From positions 930,001 through 994,000 of the forward strand of contig BLSF01000003.1 in NCBI GenBank assembly GCA_012862575.1: a stretch of DNA of 64,000 nucleotides, read 5' to 3'. This document shows, piece after piece, positions 9,515 to 20,164 of the stretch. This stretch comes from Parietichytrium sp. I65-24A. Lineage: Eukaryota; Sar; Bigyra; Thraustochytrida; Thraustochytriidae. Numbering within the stretch: the first letter of the stretch is position 1; each line of letters opens with the position of its first letter. Made by a program: the position numbers and the translations under genes. The notes beneath the pieces are model-generated. The model saw only the letters and a list, made by a program, of their open reading frames with translations. It was not told the DNA's origin and searched no databases.

Positions 9515-10168
9515 ATGGAGTGCGCGTTCGCGTGGGCTCTGAGCGCGGTGCTGTGCTGCGTACGCGCGCTGCGGCCGGAGGATCTCGCGGATCTGTGCGC
9601 GCCGATGCGCTGCGATCCCGCCCTCCACGGGACGCGCACCGTGGTCTCCAAGGTGTGCGCGGCGGGGACGGGGTACGCGCTCGCGTCCGCGCCCGTGCGC
9701 CAGCCGAAGGCGTACTGGGAGGTGGAGCTGCTCGCGGAGGTGCGGCCCAAGGGCGGCATGGGCGATGATGATGATGATGATGACGATGACGATGATGATG
9801 GGGACATTGGGCGGGACGGGGACGACGAGAGACGCCGCGCGGCGCTGCGGGTGGGCGTGGCGCAGGCGGGAGACGCGGAGGAACGATCGTGGTCGGTGTC
9901 CGCGCGGGAGCTGGGCGCAGTGCGGGCAGGGGACGTGGTGGGCGTGTTCCTGGACGCGGGCAAAGGCGAGCTGCGCTTCGCAGTGAACGGACGCAGCGTT
10001 ACGCAAGCGGCGACGGACGGCGTGTGCGGCGAGGTGCGCCCCGCGGTATTCATCGGCAGGAGCGGAGTGGCGGTCAAGTTCAGGTTCGAGGAGAAGCGAC
10101 TAAAGTTCTTCAGGCCGGAGATGGGCTTTCGGACCATTGCGCCGCCGAGGGACCTCGCGCCAATGTAA
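9515..10168 (+). CDS. SPRYD7: SPRY domain protein, SPRYD7 (CLLD6) family
   Basis: The 217-residue protein follows the SPRYD7 plan. An N-terminal LSAVLCCVRA resembles the human N-terminus (SVLCCLRCC). It is followed by TVVSK, GTGYALASAPV, the SPRY strand YWEVELL, GDVVGVFLD, ELRFAVNGR, a PAVFIG strand and the GF tail. Human SPRYD7 is about 196 aa; the extra length lies mainly in an Asp-rich loop (about residues 84-96) from a GAT repeat at 9764-9804, followed by a charged segment. The start at 9515 was chosen because it places LSAVLCC at the family's usual position; the frame is open upstream to 9437. Local GC content is high and gives open antisense frames (9298..10179), which were rejected. 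The function of SPRYD7 is poorly known. Confidence 0.8.
   Translation: MECAFAWALSAVLCCVRALRPEDLADLCAPMRCDPALHGTRTVVSKVCAAGTGYALASAPVRQPKAYWEVELLAEVRPKGGMGDDDDDDDDDDDDGDIGRDGDDERRRAALRVGVAQAGDAEERSWSVSARELGAVRAGDVVGVFLDAGKGELRFAVNGRSVTQAATDGVCGEVRPAVFIGRSGVAVKFRFEEKRLKFFRPEMGFRTIAPPRDLAPM
9764..9804 (+). repeat. (GAT/GAC)n repeat encoding poly-Asp in SPRYD7
   Basis: An in-frame GAT/GAC run encodes about 12 consecutive Asp residues within a SPRY loop. GAT and GAC are mixed, so slippage alone does not explain it and the acidic character may be under selection. Confidence 0.9.
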
Positions 10169-10945
10169 GTCAGCCTCACGCACTACTGCGCTGCAAGGAG
10201 CGGGCCGGTCGGGCGTTTTCACACGATATATTGTTTGCGTTTGGGGTCCCCAAGCGTACGCGGGGTGCTTTTTTACAGGAGAAAAAGGCTCCGCTGTAAA
10301 CGTCCTTGGCGAATAAGGGTCGAAGGCAAGGTTGATGTGGTCGTTGTTGTTGAATGATCTGTTCTTTCCGGATGCTGTAGCATATTATTGTGACGATCGT
10401 CAAATTGATTAGGGAGTGATAATTTGGGTTAAGGCTTTAATGCTGCTCCTTCCTGTGCGACGTGTATATCTCAGTTCTGCAAAATTGCAGCGTTCTCCAT
10501 GCCATGATTGACTGTGAAATAAAACGCGTATTCACAGAACCGAACAAATGACATGGTTACCATCGTTCAACTGCAATGAGTTTTAAAAGACACTTTGAAT
10601 ACTATAATTACGAACAGACACAAGCTTTTTATTGTAACTTCTACCTTCAGCAATTCCTGTGCCACCTGTCGCGGTCAATTCTGCAGCGGCGCACAGGTTG
10701 AGCAAGATCACAAAACGAGACAAGAGCCATGAAAGACACTGAATGGTACTTTCACCTCTCGTTCCTCTTCTTAGGCCGCTCTATTGTTTTCTGTTTGGCC
10801 TCAGAAAGATAAGGAAGGACTTGTGACAGAATGTTTCATTGTGTGGCCAAACATTTCAAGAGAACTTCTCTTCCGTTGAGAAAAATTGATTTGGGAACAG
10901 GATTGCAGAATTCAGGATAAATTAAGTGTCTGGTAATTCGCCGTT
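10169..10945. other. 3'-3' intergenic region
   Basis: The region lies between the convergent SPRYD7 and MYB genes. It is AT-rich and presumably holds both 3' untranslated regions. Nothing else was recognised. Confidence 0.5.
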
Positions 10946-13467
10946 TCAAGAGCTAGTGCTTGCCGTCGCGTCGTTCAGAGTTTCACCATTGCTGTACAAG
11001 ATATCATCTAGGTTGAGATCATCAAACGCGGAACTATAGCTGTTCCCGGCCAGTGCTGAATTGGCAGTGCTCGGGGCGTTGCCGTTTTGGTATTGCGGAT
11101 GGTTTGGATTCCGCATCGATTGAAATCCTGCGGAAGGGAGCATATTGTCTGAGTGATAGTGGCTCTGGCCCCCCGTTTGATCATATTGGCCGCCGTTCTG
11201 ATTGATCGGTTGATGCCCACCTTGTATGGACGGGTCAAATTCCATGTTCGCCAAATCTTCAAGCATCTCATGCATCATGACCTTGCTGTCCTTGTTGCTG
11301 CGGTTCGAACGCGTAAGAGAATTCATATTGAGAGAATTGACGGACGACAAGGAGGAACCGTGCTGAGCGCCGAGCGGTGTACCTAGGCCACCATAATCGC
11401 CAGAGTGCTGACCAGGGTATGCTGGAGCAAATGATGGCGCGGGGTGCCCTGGAGGGCCCATGTAAGAACCAGGACCAGGCATTTGCATGTTTGGTTGCTG
11501 CGCATAGGCGTTCATACCCTGCATTGGCTGCGGGATGAACGACGATGTTGGCTGTGATTGTGAATGTGCACTAGCCTCAGCTGCGGCGGCTTCAGCCGCA
11601 GCGACTGCGGCCGCAGCAGCAACTCGAGCACGAGCACGAGCCTCTTCCGACATTGCAGCGGCCTTGCTGCTTTGGGAAGCTCCAGTTCGTACAAACACAA
11701 CACGCTTCTTTTCCTCTGGCTTTGGCACAGGCTTCTTGGGGGGTTTGACAGGCTTATCCTCCGTGAGAAACTTGAATCGCGTTTTCACAGCATTCTTTGT
11801 CCTGTTTGGCAGCAGCGCAGCGATCTCGTCCCATTTATTTCCGAGCTCCTCGTGATGCTTTAAGAGCAGCGCATCTTCAGAAGGGCGCCATTCGCGCTTC
11901 TTGGCGCGAAGGATACTCTTAAAACGGGTCTTGATGGCGTTCTCAGTTCTTCCGGGCAACATGGCGGCAATTTGCGACCATTTGTTGCCTACTTCAAGCT
12001 GAGCCTTGAGCAAGGTCTCGTCCTCTTCCTCTGTCCAATCCCCCTTATTAATATTTGGATCCAAGTTGAAGCTCCACCTTTCGCGACATTGCTTAGCCGT
12101 CCGGCCAGGAATGCTCTCGGCCACAGCACTCCAGTTGACCTCAGGCTGCATCTCGTTTACAAGTGTCTGAAGTGTGTCATCTGCAAATCACAAGAGTCAG
12201 GACACGAGGCGTTAGTAAAAAATTATCGAGCTTGGAATGCCGTTCCCGATATATGGTGCGCACCATCTTGCTTGCAGGAAAAAAAAAAAAAAACACCTCA
12301 GAATGAAATGACCTCAAACTCACCTTCTTGCTCCGTCCACGCTCCCTTGCGAAGGCCAGGCTTCAAGACTTTGTTCCAACGCTGCAAACATTGGACATGC
12401 GTTCGTCCCGGCACAAACGTTGCTATCGTTTTCCAGTGCTTGGCGCCATACTGCTCGACTGCTTGCACCAGCCTGTCATCCTCTTCGGCACTCCAGTAAC
12501 GAGGGCGGATGCCATTGCCGTCCTGGTTTGTTTCGATGTCGCCGTGAATCATAAGCCCCGCATCGCCTTTCGTCTCTAACATTTTGTTAAGCAGTTCAAT
12601 GGAGTTGATGCTTCCAGTGCCAGCCGTTCCCAGAGACTGTTGGAGTATTGTTTGCGAATATAAAGCTGCTGCAGAGCGAGCTGCCTCCGCGGCAGCAGCA
12701 GCGGTTTTTGGGCTTGCCGACTCTTTCCCTTTGGCTAAAATATCCGCAGCTTTCTTTGCGGCAGCGCTCCGCTTCGGTTTTCTGGTTTTGGAGGAATCTA
12801 TGGAGTAAACAGACTCAAAATCCTCGCCTCCAGTGGACATTGATTGCATCGAGCCGTGCATTCCGTAAGGCTGTCCGAATTGCGGCATGGGGGCATTGGG
12901 GTCATAGCCGTAATTTATCATCGGTTGAGGCTGAGGAGGCGGTGCGTCGTGGGACATCATGTGTTGCGGCTGCTGTTGGTGCTGATGGTACATATGCGGG
13001 TGCATGGGCTGCTGCTCCTGCTGGTACCCATACTGACCAGGCATATGTTGCTGCGGCTGATTTTGATACACGGGGCCCTGTAGCGAATCGCCTCGAAGTC
13101 CAACTGGGGTCGGTAAATTGTCCACACGCTTGTCGCTCCCGGTGTTGGGCCGGAACACTGCCTGCGTGCTGGGAGTCTCAGCCGGCGTGGGCGGTTTGCC
13201 GCGTTTGAGCCCCCCTTCTCTCTTGCTGACTGTCGGAGCAGCGTTCGCAGAGGCAGCTCCCTCGCTCTGCTCAATTTGGTAATGGTGACTCGAGCAATAA
13301 TAGTTACTTTTCCCGTGCTTGAACATGTAGTCCTTCTTGCAGTCCCCGCAGTAAACGACCACGCAGTCCAGAAACGCGCATCTTCTATATTTGCTGCTCT
13401 GCGCATTTATTCCCTTTTCACATCCGGCGCACTTGGCCGATATTTTACGAGACCCTTCGTTCCCCAT
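10946..13467 (-). CDS. Four-repeat MYB transcription factor with Cys/His-rich N-terminus, two exons
   Basis: Exons on the minus strand are 13467..12324 and 12180..10946, giving 792 residues. The intron interrupts the second MYB repeat, and splicing restores GAWTEQEDDTLQTLVNEM. Four consecutive SANT/MYB repeats run from about residue 322 to 530. They begin YWSAEEDD, GAWTEQEDD, GDWTEEEDE and REWRPSEDA, and each has the usual third-helix region (for example PGRTAKQCRERW, PGRTENAIKTRF). The N-terminus (about 8-60) has CxxC, CAFLDC, YCGDC and a final CSSHH, a likely zinc-binding module that I cannot assign to a family. The middle is Gln/Pro/His-rich and the C-terminus Asn/Gln/Ser-rich, typical of regulatory regions. 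It is expected to be a nuclear DNA-binding regulator. A GA tract precedes the start by about 30 nt. Confidence 0.9.
12181..12323 (-). other. Intron of the four-repeat MYB gene (143 nt)
   Basis: Donor GAAG|GTGAG and acceptor GATTTGCAG|ATGAC on the minus strand, with a poly-T tract of about 14 nt in the first half. Removal joins WTEQE to DDTLQTL within MYB repeat 2. Confidence 0.9.
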
Positions 13468-15708
13468 CTTGTCCGCTTTTTTTCACACCTTTGCGCCCTC
13501 TCTCTCTCTCCCTCTCTCTCCTTCGGCCTTGTGCTCCCCGCAGCAGTAAAAGGACACCTGCTCAGTAGTCCCCGAGTACTCTTTTCTTTCCTCTTTCCTC
13601 TTTCCCCAAGGTTGTCACTTGTTCTTCCGCGTTCCTGCCTGCGGGTGTGAGAGGAGCGCGGCGCGTTCCCCCAAATTTGCGAAGCGCACTTCCTCGCCCT
13701 CCCTCTCCCTCATGCACACGCGTACACAAACAAACACGCACACACACACTTTCTCTGCGTACGATACCAAGTGTACGCGAGTACTCGAGAGAGATACTGC
13801 ACGCACTCAGAAGAAAAGGTTTGCTGAGATGCCACTCTCTGCGCTGCTCACTGTTTTTGGTACGAGTTATCTATCTGAATAGTTAGGATCAAATGTTTTC
13901 CCTCACAAGCAAGACTCGCAAGTGCATTTCTTTCTCGATAGTAGCTCGCTAGCGTTTAGGGTGAGAGCCACTACGCTGTGTGGAGGGAGAAGTAGAGTGG
14001 GCTTAGTGACGTTTAGAGAGAGATAGGGGAATGGGATGCCTATCACCTCCTACTGATACCATGTACACTTTTATTTGCAGTAAGAACTATTATTCGGATG
14101 CTATCTCTCTTCGGACAGAAGCTGCGCTAAAGAGGTTGATAGGACCGGTTAGTGTCTCTTCTCGCAATCTATTTACTACCGCACCTCGTATATGGTGAAT
14201 ACCGTAAACTGTTGTGGGGCCTTAGATCTCTACTAGCACCTGCTGGTTGAGTAACAGCTGTGCCTCACAAGCCATGGGAGTAAGCAGCACTATCGATATT
14301 CTACAGCAAATGAAAATGCTATCTCTTAGACGCTTCGCTAAGCTCCTCCAACCTCCTCCCTCTCCTCTTCCTCCTCCTCCTCGTCCCTCACCTCCACCAC
14401 AACTAGACCGAAACTAACCTTTACAATAGCATCGTCGCTTACCAGCTGTAGTCCTGTAAGATGTTCATTGAAGGAGCATCAACCTTGTGAGAGAATTTCG
14501 TTTGTTGTGTACTAGCATTAGTCGAAACATAGGCAATAGCTATGACTAAACTCATACATGCTCTCTTTATCTCGACTAAAGTAGGAGCTACTATTATGCA
14601 GGTAGTAGTCTGCCAGTAGTGGAGTAGCTAGCTACTAGAGCTTGGCCTACACTCAAAATTCGAAAAATAAAAATAGAACAACCAAAGTTTGAAGGCGTTC
14701 AGGCTCGTGTCTTTGGATCATTGATTCTTTCAAAATGGTCAAAAAACTCAACTAAACCTTTTCTCTTTCATTTCCTATTCTCCTTTTTTTGCAGCATTCA
14801 GAGCAGAAAAAATACTTGACATTTGTCTTTCCATCTATTTCATTTATTCGAAATGTATAATAATAATTGAGGACTACGGACTGACTGACAGAAATCAATT
14901 GATTGACACAGACGCGTCTGCTTCTGAGTCTTCGGAGCCTTTGAATAGGAGCTCGGGAAATCTCGGGAAGATTTTGCGTTGCATGCAGGGAGGGATACGC
15001 GAGGGCAGCTTTCAAAGCGCCGGCAGCTTTCAAAGCGCCGGCTACGCTTTTTGGTCTTTTTGGCGAGTGACTCGGATTGTCATGGAGAAGCGTGATGGTA
15101 AAGTAAAGTAAATTGACCGGGTCCTGAATGTCAATCGGCGACCCCTCAATCAAGTTCACGGCAGTCCGTCTCAGTGTGCTCCACACAGCGAGCACATCAT
15201 GGCAAAGGCAACAAATGGCAACAACCAAGCTCGGCAAAAGCTTGGCAAGCTCGACAAGCTCGGCTGCGCAACAGCGGCGAAGCACTTCCACTTGCCCCTA
15301 TTCCTTCGACACTTTGACGCGATTTTCGGCGGGCTTTGAGGGCTTTGTCACTGACACTGATGCCGACTGAGGGTATGTATCCACGGTGCATTTATTCGCC
15401 GGCTTCAAGACTCCTCTCGGAACATGGAACAAGAAGTCCCAAACAGTATCCGAGTGACGTCAGCAGAAATTATTATATATCTGAAGATACGATCAGTATC
15501 GACGACCTGTATAGTTGTATGCTTGGGCGTAATTTTTGAACGGGGCATCATGATGACCACCACACCACGCATGTCATCTGGACTGCGGACCAAACACCAC
15601 TCTGCGAAACGGGTATTCAGGAGAGCACGAAGGAGATTATCGATATTGCAGACGGGTCCATGCCACTCGCTCAAGGCAACACGGTTGCTCGGCTGTGAGT
15701 CTATCGCG
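13468..15708. other. Gene-poor region upstream of MYB
   Basis: No recognised gene. It contains the MYB leader, an ACAC run near 13739-13750 and, from about 13880 to 14650, DNA rich in CTAG/GCTAGC and TAGTAG words that resembles other intergenic islands in this window. A minus frame at 14752..15291 (179 codons) and shorter plus frames have no family signal. A direct repeat of CTTTCAAAGCGCCGGC lies at 15008-15042. Confidence 0.45.
13499..13531 (-). repeat. GA-rich tract in MYB leader
   Basis: The plus strand reads CTCTCTCTCTCCCTCTCTCTCC, so the MYB transcript strand is GA-rich. It lies about 30 nt upstream of the start codon. Confidence 0.8.
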
Positions 15709-16074
15709 ATGGGTCGCTCTGGAAAAACGGACCCTCTGGAGCATCATGGCCGGGTGGAAGGGGCAATCAAAAGCAAGTATTTCGGTGGCGAAGGTGTGAA
15801 GAGGCGCACAAAGATATATGGCAATCTCCGCGACGGCGGGACCGGAAAGAAGGAGAAAGCGAAGCGGACTGCACGAAGAAAGGTTAGGGAAACTAAAGGC
15901 CGCAAGGTGATGACCGACTATTTCAAGGAATTTCCACACCATAAAGTCAAACCCAGTTCGAAGTGGAGAACCAAGAACGGGAAGGGCAAGAGAATGCCCA
16001 GCAAAGAAGATCCTGCTGCGTGTGGAACCTCGAAATTCTTTGACCACAGCTCGAGTTCCAACCTTGAGTTGTAG
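15709..16074 (+). CDS. Hypothetical lysine/arginine-rich protein (weak candidate)
   Basis: This 121-codon ATG frame begins MGRSGKTDPLEHHG; the open frame extends upstream to 15424. It is strongly basic (KKEKAKRTARRK, then RKVMTDYFKEF and SKWRTKNGKGKR), suggesting a nuclear or nucleic-acid-binding protein if real. RKVMTDYF resembles a PCNA-interacting (PIP) box such as the p21 MTDFY core but lacks the usual Gln. No family was recognised. A GTGAGT at 15695 just upstream could be a donor for another gene model. Confidence 0.35.
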   Translation: MGRSGKTDPLEHHGRVEGAIKSKYFGGEGVKRRTKIYGNLRDGGTGKKEKAKRTARRKVRETKGRKVMTDYFKEFPHHKVKPSSKWRTKNGKGKRMPSKEDPAACGTSKFFDHSSSSNLEL

Positions 16075-17281
16075 AGCCAGCCACTCATGTGCCTGCAACG
16101 AGTCCATACTTGATGCTACGGGCTTGCTTGCCTCATCTCCTCTCTGCCTCGGAAAAGCTTGGCGACGAACCTGAGAGCAAGGCTGGCAACTATAGGTATT
16201 AAATTTTCATCAAATTGATACCAGACTTTCAATCAACTATTCTTTCTGCGACATTGCCTCCTTGAAAAAGCAATCCTGGCATTGCCCGGCTCTCTTGAAT
16301 ACCGTCCATCTATTGCTTCATCTTTCGCTCGACTTTCAGTCGCCGCTCGCACAACAACCTCTTGCATGCATAAAGTAATCAGGAGGGTCGACTCTGCCGA
16401 TTTCAATCAAAATCAATCACCTGTATTTGGGTAGCAGTGGCTACTGGGAATAGTAACGAGACCCGTTATCGTAAATGATCGTTTTGCACGAGAAAAAAAT
16501 GTACTAATGACCGTTTTCGCCGGAATGGCGGCGGCGGCGGCGGTGGCAATGCGTCGCAACTGCAGCGCGCTTTGTTCAAGACACAGACGTGGTGGTTTCG
16601 ATTGCTGCCAATCTCGGTCGACATATTGTGTCGACGTGTCAAGACTAGAGGGAAGGAAAGGAGGGAGGGGAGGTTGACAGTTTGGCGGCGAGCCATTATG
16701 AAATGGGCTGAGTCAGTCAATCAGTCAATAATCAGTTCGACGAGATGTGAGTATTTGACAGTGAATGAATGCGACAACCGCGAAAGGGCATGCAGCGCTC
16801 GGCAACTCCGTACCTATTTGAGTTTACAGCGGGCCTTTACTCACGGATATCAAGGTGATTGCCGACATCCAAGCGCCAACGAGCGCGTGTCGGTGAAAAA
16901 GAAGTATTCTCCTTATGCCAGACAGAGGAGAGAAACGCCAACTGATAGTACTCGACCTCCTGCGTGCTTGCACCCAGTTATCCATCCCACGGAGAGCCAT
17001 TTTAAATTCTTTATGCTTGGCAGTTACAACGAAGCCTTCCAATGCACGAAGGTTTAAATCATGCACGGCGGCGTTTTGCCACTCCCTGGATGCACAACCT
17101 CGCTCAAAGGCTCGTCTGTAAATTCTATTCTAGTCGCATGATAAAGCTCTGGACACCTGGACAACGTCGCGGTGCGAGCTCCTGTACATTCTTCAGCGCT
17201 TCTAGACGGCTCCGGGATTCCAGAATCACCAACAGTGAGTGCGAATGAAGGTCTGGGCCTCCGTTGAGTTTCTACAGTGTC

Positions 17282-17318
17282 ATTCAAGATCGATCTTTCG
17301 TCGATCTTGATCTTGAAT
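17282..17318. repeat. Inverted repeat with two alternative hairpins
   Basis: AAGATCGA and TCGATCTT flank a 7-nt loop (8 bp stem). An overlapping longer pair, ATTCAAGATC with GATCTTGAAT, can form a competing 10 bp stem. No adjacent gene explains it. Confidence 0.5.
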
Positions 17319-18982
17319 CCCCAATCTTGCGCTCGCAAGGGCTGGCTGCCCATGCTCCGTCAACAACAGTTCAGAATTCACATGTCAGAACAGAATTTTG
17401 GTCCAATGAGGAAGGGGGAGCGCGGTGCTGAATTCTAAATCGTAAACTCTCAAAAACCATTGCCCCTTTCATGACTGACACGTGAGTCCGGAGAAGAAAA
17501 ACCCACTCTACATTCTGCATTCCGCGCCTGTAGTCCGTTGCGCCAAACTCCCACTGGCACTGCGCCACTTGGCAATTGCGCTGGCACTTGCACTTGCACC
17601 ACGAGCGACAACACATGAATTATGACAACATCATCTCACCAACGCAACGGACCTGCATTAAAAAACCTATGAAAATCGAAAACATGCATGTGATGCATGT
17701 GATGATCGAATGATAAGTTATCGAATGTGATGCAAAGAATGAGTTATTTGGCAATGCATTTTTGAAAGATGAAGAAGTACTCACCGTCCTGCGCCTGAGT
17801 TTCTTATTCTTTGCACGCCAGTCATCTTATGTTTCTTTCGTGCATTGCGAGGTACTAAAGTATTACAAGCATTGGAGAACGTGCATCCATTTCTCCCATT
17901 TTCTCCCACCCGCACAGTCCGGCTAAGACTGGTGTGAGGGGATGGGACGATTGGTAGCGGATGGCTTAAGTAAAACAGCCTTCTCGTCTCATATGACGCG
18001 CGCCGCCTCTTTCTTCTGGTGGTGCTGCCTAGTTATCACTAAACAAAATTGTAAGAGTTGCTCGGAGGGAGTACGAGTACTATCACTAAACTATACATGC
18101 GGGTAAGGTGGATGAAAGGGAAGCAGAAAAGAGGCGTGACGACTAGGCTAGGTACTAGCAGCAATCAGCGGGGCTTTGCAAAGGAGGCAAGGTGAGAAAA
18201 AGTTTCAGCAGTAGCTAGCTAAATAAGATATCTATTAGGACTCTACATAGGAATCCACACCTCTCTCTAAGTCCATCACATGACTTGAATCTCTCTTTCC
18301 CTTTTCGAGTAGTGTTCATATAGTTAAAACCATGGTCTCGCGCGGAACCGCTCGTAGAATGTGAAACAAAACGTTTTCTTATCCCAATGATCGTAGACTC
18401 TTAAATACCCTTACCAAAACGCCTATCCGCGCGCACATCGTCTCACACCGTTATCACCTATCAGGCCATACGCTAGCAGTCCGCCCTTCTCCTCTGTGAA
18501 AAACGATCGAAACCCGTCGCAGCAGCACCGTACCACTCTCTACCACCCGGCCTACCATCGTGGGACACCATACCCCGACCATTAGTCACACCGCTAAGCC
18601 CCCTCGCGAACTTACAGTGAGAGGGGCGCCGCTTCCCCCTAGCACCCTTCGCAAAGAAAGACACCTCCGTCTAGCAGTCCAGTATCCATTGTCTATGAGA
18701 AACTAGCATTGGATCCAAACCGGGAGACTCTGAGGGGTGAAAAGAATTAATTAGAATTAATCAGAAATCAGAGAAAACCAACCAAAAGAAACAAAAACAA
18801 AAAAAAGCATCCAAAAACACCACGCCTTTTCCCTCCCATCTACGCGATCTCATAAGCCACCATAAGACCCGGTTGCTTACGCTCGAATAGATAAATCGCT
18901 AACAGTCGCGGAATTCGCGGCTTGACACAGAGTGCAAGGGTTTCAGCAGACCTCCAACGCGCGTACACTTTCTTCCAGTCCC

Positions 18983-18994
18983 CGAGGACACTTT
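18983..18994 (-). promoter_or_regulatory. Shared 12-mer AAAGTGTCCTCG (site 1)
   Basis: Exact 12-mer on the minus strand, also present at 25322..25333 and 39109..39120. Here it lies next to a GA tract in a gene-poor region, with no assigned gene start on the minus strand nearby. Confidence 0.45.
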
Positions 18995-19002
18995 TCAAGT
19001 GT

Positions 19003-19026
19003 AGAGAGAGAGAGAGAGAGAGAGAG
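19003..19026 (+). repeat. (GA)n dinucleotide repeat
   Basis: About 12 GA units in intergenic DNA. Confidence 0.9.
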
Positions 19027-20164
19027 GAAAGCGAAGCTGCGGTGAAGGTTGAAACCTAAGAGCGAAGGGTCGTGCTGTGGAGCTAGGTTGGGAGATAGAT
19101 TGACTGATTGATTGTTCCCATCGGTGGCGAGTTCGGACTGGTTGCGCTGCGGAGGGAAGTTTGCCGTTGTGGCGTTGCTTTCTTTTTCTTTTTTTCCCTT
19201 TTTCTTTTTTCTTTTCTTTTTCGGTTCCCGACTTTGCCTCGTGTTCTGCTCGCAAAAGGCACAGGACTGTGGGACGAAACGCTGGTTGTTATTCTTGTTC
19301 GAACCTGGTCGCTAGCCGTTAATTAGAGGATTGAGTAGGAGAGGAGTCGAGGTGAGACAACTGGTGGGAGTTTTTAGTTTTATAGCGGGCGGAAAGCCTT
19401 GACACAGTGGATTCTACAGCGCCGAAGGAGCGAAAGATATGGGTGCTGGAAAGCTTTAAACGTGGGTGGAGAGAGAGGGAGATCGCGCTTGAACTTGGAT
19501 TTAGTCATCACAAAACGTACAAGAAATTCGAGGTCCAGGACGTGATTAGGTTTCACAATAAGATCTTACTAGCAAGGGCAAGGCGAATTGTTTCCGGATC
19601 CTTCCGGGAAAGCGGCATTGGGGAGTTGTTGGGTAAAGTGTCTCGGGAGTGGTCCCGAAGCTGGAGAAGAAGGAGGCTCGATTGGACAGAGTCGCAGTTG
19701 ACAGGAACTCGGACGTTTCTGCCTGCTAAAAGCAATTACAAGAAGACACTGTTCTGCTGGTGATGCTCAAATAGCATTTCCGCATTGCAGAAGCTTGTAC
19801 ATACCTAATTTGTACATTTTTTCACACAAATATTGGCTCACTTCTTAGGCGAAGCTATCGTTGTTTGTTGAGGGTTGCCAAACTCCCCCACTTTTGCTTC
19901 GCTTGAACGATTGAATTTGAGTAAAGGAACTTACGGGGAAGTGACCGAGACATCTGCAGCAGCAAAAGTCAGCAGTGAGACGCGAAAGCACACACACTTT
20001 GTTGCTGCTTTGTTAAAGAACTACATAAGATACACAACCATTCGCTCGCAGGGCAGTGGGGGCTCTTGTGCATTGCATTCCCGTTACAACCTGCCGCGAA
20101 CTAGCAAGGTTGTTTGAAAGGAGAGAAGAGTGTTTCTGTCGTCGCCAAGAGATCGAAAAGAAAG

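Larger units (their letters stand above)
16075..20164. other. Gene-poor region, 4.1 kb
   Basis: No recognised gene. Frames at 16572..17057 and 19407..19763 lack family features. The region holds a GCG-rich run at 16522-16544, hairpin-forming DNA at 17282-17318, a CTAG-rich island at 17950-18720, a GA repeat at 19003-19026, an antisense copy of the shared 12-mer at 18983-18994, and pyrimidine-rich DNA at 19180-19225. The last part contains the AGC kinase leader. Confidence 0.45.

Noticed and set aside
9298-10179. Long minus-strand frames antisense to SPRYD7
   Set aside because: They are Arg/Ser/Ala-rich shadows of high-GC coding DNA and include a Ser run that mirrors the GAT repeat. The plus frame has a clear SPRY domain.
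14752-15291. 179-codon minus frame
   Set aside because: No recognised domain, and composition drifts from Leu-rich to Tyr/Lys-rich without pattern. Probably random.
19250-19330. Possible tRNA (GTTCGAAC near 19279, resembling a B box)
   Set aside because: No matching A box, acceptor stem or anticodon arm could be folded on either strand.
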